A DNA stretch of 64,000 bases from Chryseobacterium oryzae (GTDB taxonomy: Bacteria; Bacteroidota; Bacteroidia; Flavobacteriales; Weeksellaceae). Below the pieces are notes generated by a model. The model was given only the letters and a program-made list of their open reading frames with translations, was not told the DNA's origin and made no database searches. The position numbers were made by a program, and so were the translations under genes. This document shows positions 61,551-64,000 of this stretch, piece by piece (the first letter of the stretch is position 1; each line of letters starts with the position of its first letter). The stretch is taken from NCBI RefSeq assembly GCF_022811665.1, contig NZ_CP094529.1:992001-1056000 (forward strand), written 5' to 3'.

Positions 61551-62600
61551 ATGTTATATACATCAATAAAATTCAGAAATGTTGAACTGAAAAACAGATG
61601 GGTAATGTCGCCTATGTGTATGTATTCTTGCGAAAACGGTCTTGCCAACGATTTTCATTTTGTACATTATGGCAGTCGTGCACAAGGCGGAACCGGGCTT
61701 ATAATGGTTGAAGCAACAGGTGTGGAACCTAAAGGAAGAATTACCAATCACTGTATGGGGATTTGGAATGACGAACAGGCAGAAAAACTTCAAAAAATTG
61801 TCGATTTTGTACATGGAAACTCAGACAGTAAAATAGGAATTCAGCTTGCACATTCAGGAAGGAAGGGTTCTACATGGAATAATAAGCAGATTTCTCTTGA
61901 AGAAGGTTGGGAAACGGTGGCGCCAAGTCCTGTTCCGTATCAGCCGGGGGAGAGAGTGCCTCACGAATTATCTGTGGAAGAAATAAAAAATCAGATTGAT
62001 AATTTTAAGAAAGCTGCAAAACGTGCTGTAAATGCTGGATTTGATGTAATTGAAATTCACGCAGCCCATGGTTATCTTGTTCATCAGTTTCTTTCACCGC
62101 TTTCTAACATTAGAACTAATGAATATGGGGGTAGTTTTGAAAATAGAATTAAATTTTTGATCGAAATTGTGGATGCTGTTAATGAAGAACTGAATGATAA
62201 TGTTGCCCTTTTCGTGAGAATTTCAGGAACAGAATATGCTGAAAATGGTTGGAATATTAGTGATAGTGTAAAACTGGCAGAAATTTTAAAGAATCATCAT
62301 GTAGATTTAGTTGATGTTTCTAGTGGCGGAAATATCCATGGAGCCAAAATTTCTGTGTTTGACGGCTATCAGGTTCCTTTTTCTTCCGCAGTAAGAGAAC
62401 AGGCAAATGTAAAAACCGGAGCTGTAGGATTAATAACCAACGTGAAACAGGCTGAAGAAATTCTGCAAAATGGAGAAGCAGATCTTATTTTTGTAGCAAG
62501 AGAAATTTTAAGAAATCCTTATCTTGCGGTTCAGGGTTCTTTTGATATGAAAGAGAATTGTTTTTTTCCGCATCAGTATATGAGAGCTAAAATTTCTTAG
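61551..62600 (+). CDS. NADH:flavin oxidoreductase, Old Yellow Enzyme YqjM class
   Basis: A 349-residue FMN-binding TIM barrel. SPMCMYSCENG (residues 20-30) supplies Cys 23 and Tyr 25, the YqjM-class active-site pair that tunes the flavin. EIHAAHGYLVHQFLSPLSN has the substrate-binding His pair (near 163-181). GIQLAHSGRKGST and VDVSSGGNIHGAK lie between, and VAREILRNPY near the end contacts FMN phosphate. It reduces activated C=C bonds using NADPH. Often called NamA. Starts at ATG 61551; followed by two small membrane protein genes. Confidence 0.93.
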   Translation: MLYTSIKFRNVELKNRWVMSPMCMYSCENGLANDFHFVHYGSRAQGGTGLIMVEATGVEPKGRITNHCMGIWNDEQAEKLQKIVDFVHGNSDSKIGIQLAHSGRKGSTWNNKQISLEEGWETVAPSPVPYQPGERVPHELSVEEIKNQIDNFKKAAKRAVNAGFDVIEIHAAHGYLVHQFLSPLSNIRTNEYGGSFENRIKFLIEIVDAVNEELNDNVALFVRISGTEYAENGWNISDSVKLAEILKNHHVDLVDVSSGGNIHGAKISVFDGYQVPFSSAVREQANVKTGAVGLITNVKQAEEILQNGEADLIFVAREILRNPYLAVQGSFDMKENCFFPHQYMRAKIS

Positions 62601-62624
62601 ATTTGTGAAATATAATTTAACATC

Positions 62625-62909
62625 ATGCATATAGAAGATTTTATGCTTCCTTGTCCGAGTAAAAAGTTTTTGGGCATCGAGTGTTTTGGATGCGGAACTC
62701 AAAGAGCAATAGTTTTGGTGTTTCAGGGGAAGTTTCTGGAAGCCTTCAAAATGTTTCCTGCGGTATATACTCTTTTGATGTTTTTTGGTTTTGTCGCTGT
62801 CAATTTTTTAGATAAAAAAAGAAATTATGGGCAAATTCTTATATTTTTAGCGATAATTAATTCCATTATTATGGTTTTTTCTTATTTTTATAAACATTTT
62901 TTCAATTAA
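62625..62909 (+). CDS. DUF2752 membrane protein
   Basis: A 94-residue membrane protein. LPCPSKKFLGIECFGCGTQRAIVLV (in parts, residues 8-32) carries the family signature: Cys 10, Cys 20 and Cys 23 with the C-x-GCGxxRA turn. Two transmembrane helices follow (about 44-60 and 70-90). DUF2752 has no established function. It is 24 bases after the Old Yellow Enzyme gene and 29 before the CCC-motif gene; the DUF2752/CCC pairing is, from memory, common in Flavobacteriia. Confidence 0.88.
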   Translation: MHIEDFMLPCPSKKFLGIECFGCGTQRAIVLVFQGKFLEAFKMFPAVYTLLMFFGFVAVNFLDKKRNYGQILIFLAIINSIIMVFSYFYKHFFN

Positions 62910-62938
62910 TAAATTATAAACTTTAAAAAAATCAAATT

Positions 62939-63262
62939 ATGAATCAACAAAAATTACCTAATGCACAGACGGTACTCATTTTAGGAATAGTATCTGTTGT
63001 CGGAACATGTTGCTGTACAGGTTTAATAGGAATTATTTGCGGAATTATTGGTCTTAATAAGTATAAAGCTGATAAGCTTTTGTATGACCAAAACCCATCA
63101 GAATATTCAGATTTCAATAATCTAAATACGGGTAGAATTTTGTGTATTATTGGTATTATCTTAGGAATACTTAATGTTGCTTATACCATTTTTGTCCTTG
63201 CAACAGTTGGTGTAAGTGGATATATGGAGCAAATGGAACAATTAAGAAATATGGGTAAATAA
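62939..63262 (+). CDS. CCC-motif membrane protein
   Basis: A 107-residue protein with two or three transmembrane segments. The first contains the CCC motif: GIVSVVGTCCCTGLIGIICG (about 16-35), followed by IIGLNKYKADK. The second is ILCIIGIILGILNVAYTIFVL (in parts near 68-88). The pattern GLIGIICGIIGL resembles DUF4190-like small membrane proteins. Function is unknown; the Cys cluster could be structural or bind metal. Last in a three-gene plus-strand run with a terminator after it. Confidence 0.85.
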   Translation: MNQQKLPNAQTVLILGIVSVVGTCCCTGLIGIICGIIGLNKYKADKLLYDQNPSEYSDFNNLNTGRILCIIGIILGILNVAYTIFVLATVGVSGYMEQMEQLRNMGK

Positions 63263-63282
63263 CGTCATATAATAACTGAAAT

Positions 63283-63320
63283 AAAAAAAGCTGTTTTAAA
63301 TATTTAAAACAGCTTTTTTA
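63283..63320. terminator. Bidirectional terminator
   Basis: AAAAAAGCTGTTTTAAA and its complement form a perfect palindrome with T runs on both strands, between the converging CCC-motif and DUF493 genes. Confidence 0.92.
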
Positions 63321-63323
63321 TTT

Positions 63324-63629
63324 TTACAACAAAATAACATTTTCAATTTTTGCAACTTCCTGGTAAATATTAATTACCTGATCGGCATCCAAAACAAAAG
63401 CATTAATATTGCAGGCTGTGTATTTGCCGTTTTTGCTTTCGCGGTTACTCAGTGTAAATTTAATTCCGTCGAAAACTTTGTAAATTTCTGTTATCTTCGA
63501 CTGGTCTGTCGGAATAATGAATTTAAATAAATAATCCTCAGGAAAATCATGATGATTCTCCAGTTTTTCTTTTAATGATTTATAAAACTCTTCCGGGCTT
63601 GCGTGTTCGTTTCCTTGTAAAATTTCCAT
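63324..63629 (-). CDS. DUF493 (YbeD-like) protein
   Basis: A 101-residue ACT-like domain protein. DFPEDYLFKFIIPTD (near 33-47), a short helix, and the strand-rich end (KYTACNINAFVLDADQVINIYQEV) fit the DUF493/YbeD alpha-beta fold. E. coli YbeD is associated with lipoic acid genes, but no such link is seen here; lipB is 52 kb away. A regulatory small-molecule binding role is possible. It lies 22 bases downstream of the DUF4197 gene and may share its transcript. Confidence 0.85.
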   Translation of the reverse strand: MEILQGNEHASPEEFYKSLKEKLENHHDFPEDYLFKFIIPTDQSKITEIYKVFDGIKFTLSNRESKNGKYTACNINAFVLDADQVINIYQEVAKIENVILL

Positions 63630-63651
63630 ACTTTAAAGATACTAAAAAATA

Positions 63652-63999
63652 TTATTTTCCGAAAGGCCCCAGTAAAGATGCAGAATTTTGCTTTTCATGA
63701 TCTTCTATGATATTAAAAAGCCCATTTACGATTTGCTCTGAAGCCATTAAACTCAATCCGCTTGCATTTACCTTAGAATTATTATTGCCTCCTAAAAGAC
63801 TTCCCAATAAATTGCTTCCCGATAATGCCGTATTAATTGTTTTTACAATACTGTATTTATTCAATTCCTGTTCAACTCTCGGAGCAATTGCCTGAATAAG
63901 CTGACCTTGTGTTTTTTCCTTTAAAATAAGCGTAGCAGTACCTTTTTCACCTTGTATAATTCTCGTTACATCCTGAGCATTAAGACTGTTTACGGCATT
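63652..63999 (-). CDS. DUF4197 protein (N-terminus cut by window edge)
   Basis: The minus strand is open from 63999 to the stop at 63652, giving the last 115 residues. The visible sequence begins NAVNSLNAQDVTRIIQGEKG, followed by an Ala/Thr-rich helix, AIAPRVEQELNKYSIVKTIN, a Gly/Ser/Asn-rich linker (LLGSLLGGNNNSKVN), and a closing helix ASEQIVNGLFNIIEDHEKQ. These match the C-terminal half of DUF4197: the ...II.GG..AAT and TEKAL.GLF..I..EE patterns. A TTG at 63864 gives a shorter frame but splits the domain, so it is not the start. Members are usually secreted or lipoproteins; function is unknown. Confidence 0.8.
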   Translation of the reverse strand, partial: NAVNSLNAQDVTRIIQGEKGTATLILKEKTQGQLIQAIAPRVEQELNKYSIVKTINTALSGSNLLGSLLGGNNNSKVNASGLSLMASEQIVNGLFNIIEDHEKQNSASLLGPFGK

Positions 64000-64000
64000 T

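Overview
This window reads as a chromosomal segment of a Flavobacteriia bacterium, most likely a Chryseobacterium-like member of the Weeksellaceae. The DNA is AT-rich. Promoters match the Bacteroidetes consensus (TTTG or TTG, about 19 bases, then TAnnTTTG). Purine-rich Shine-Dalgarno sequences are scarce, and TTG or GTG starts occur. Signal peptides often end in AQ, and many lipoproteins are present. Hallmark genes include an initiator-tRNA cluster, a long lysyl-tRNA synthetase, CCC-motif, DUF2752 and DUF4197 proteins, and a TonB receptor paired with a beta-propeller lipoprotein. I saw no prophage, insertion sequence, integrase or CRISPR array. Most of the window is core genome, with one strain-variable polysaccharide locus.

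Layout. 1-10.0 kb: a truncated TPR/class III nucleotide cyclase sensor, a small GNAT protein, an MBL-fold hydrolase, an S41 peptidase lipoprotein, an SMP-30 lipoprotein, a MerR regulator, a multi-HhH protein and topoisomerase III. 10.2-20.7 kb: lipB, a trpG/pabA-type amidotransferase, then a minus-strand CzcCBA-type divalent-cation efflux set preceded by an alkaline-phosphatase-superfamily membrane enzyme and a small uncharacterised secreted protein. 20.8-24.4 kb: two small lipoproteins (one a c-type cytochrome), rlmF, a structured intergenic repeat, lysS. 24.5-37.2 kb: a Wzx/Wzy-type surface polysaccharide locus containing two lipid-linked initiating sugar transferases (one at each end), a Wzc-like tyrosine autokinase, flippase, EpsG-type polymerase, three glycosyltransferases, an NAD-dependent epimerase and rfbC. 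37.3-51.4 kb: housekeeping genes (rimO, gcvT, idi, a phosphoglycerate dehydrogenase-like gene, mscL, nnrD/E, an extended lgt, yidD, rarA, prmC, yaaA, CPBP protease). 51.4-57.7 kb: yciO, three tandem initiator tRNA genes, aldehyde dehydrogenase, two small outer-membrane barrels, tsaC and a CCA-adding enzyme. 57.8-60.9 kb: a cobalamin-riboswitch-controlled vitamin B12 uptake operon (BtuB-like receptor plus a BtuG-like beta-propeller lipoprotein). 61-64 kb: cdd, an Old Yellow Enzyme, small membrane proteins, DUF493 and a truncated DUF4197 protein.

How the genes work together. The polysaccharide locus has the parts for building, flipping, polymerising and length-controlling a repeat unit, but no Wza export pore is visible. 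The czc genes form an inner-membrane pump, periplasmic adaptor and outer-membrane channel. The riboswitch, receptor and propeller lipoprotein form a self-contained regulated B12 scavenging unit. Several genes act on translation: lysS, initiator tRNAs, cca, tsaC, rimO, rlmF and prmC. The most rewarding targets for follow-up are the B12 operon, the uncharacterised protein at the head of the metal-efflux region, the extended Lgt, and the structured repeats at 22338-22467 and 39667-39807.
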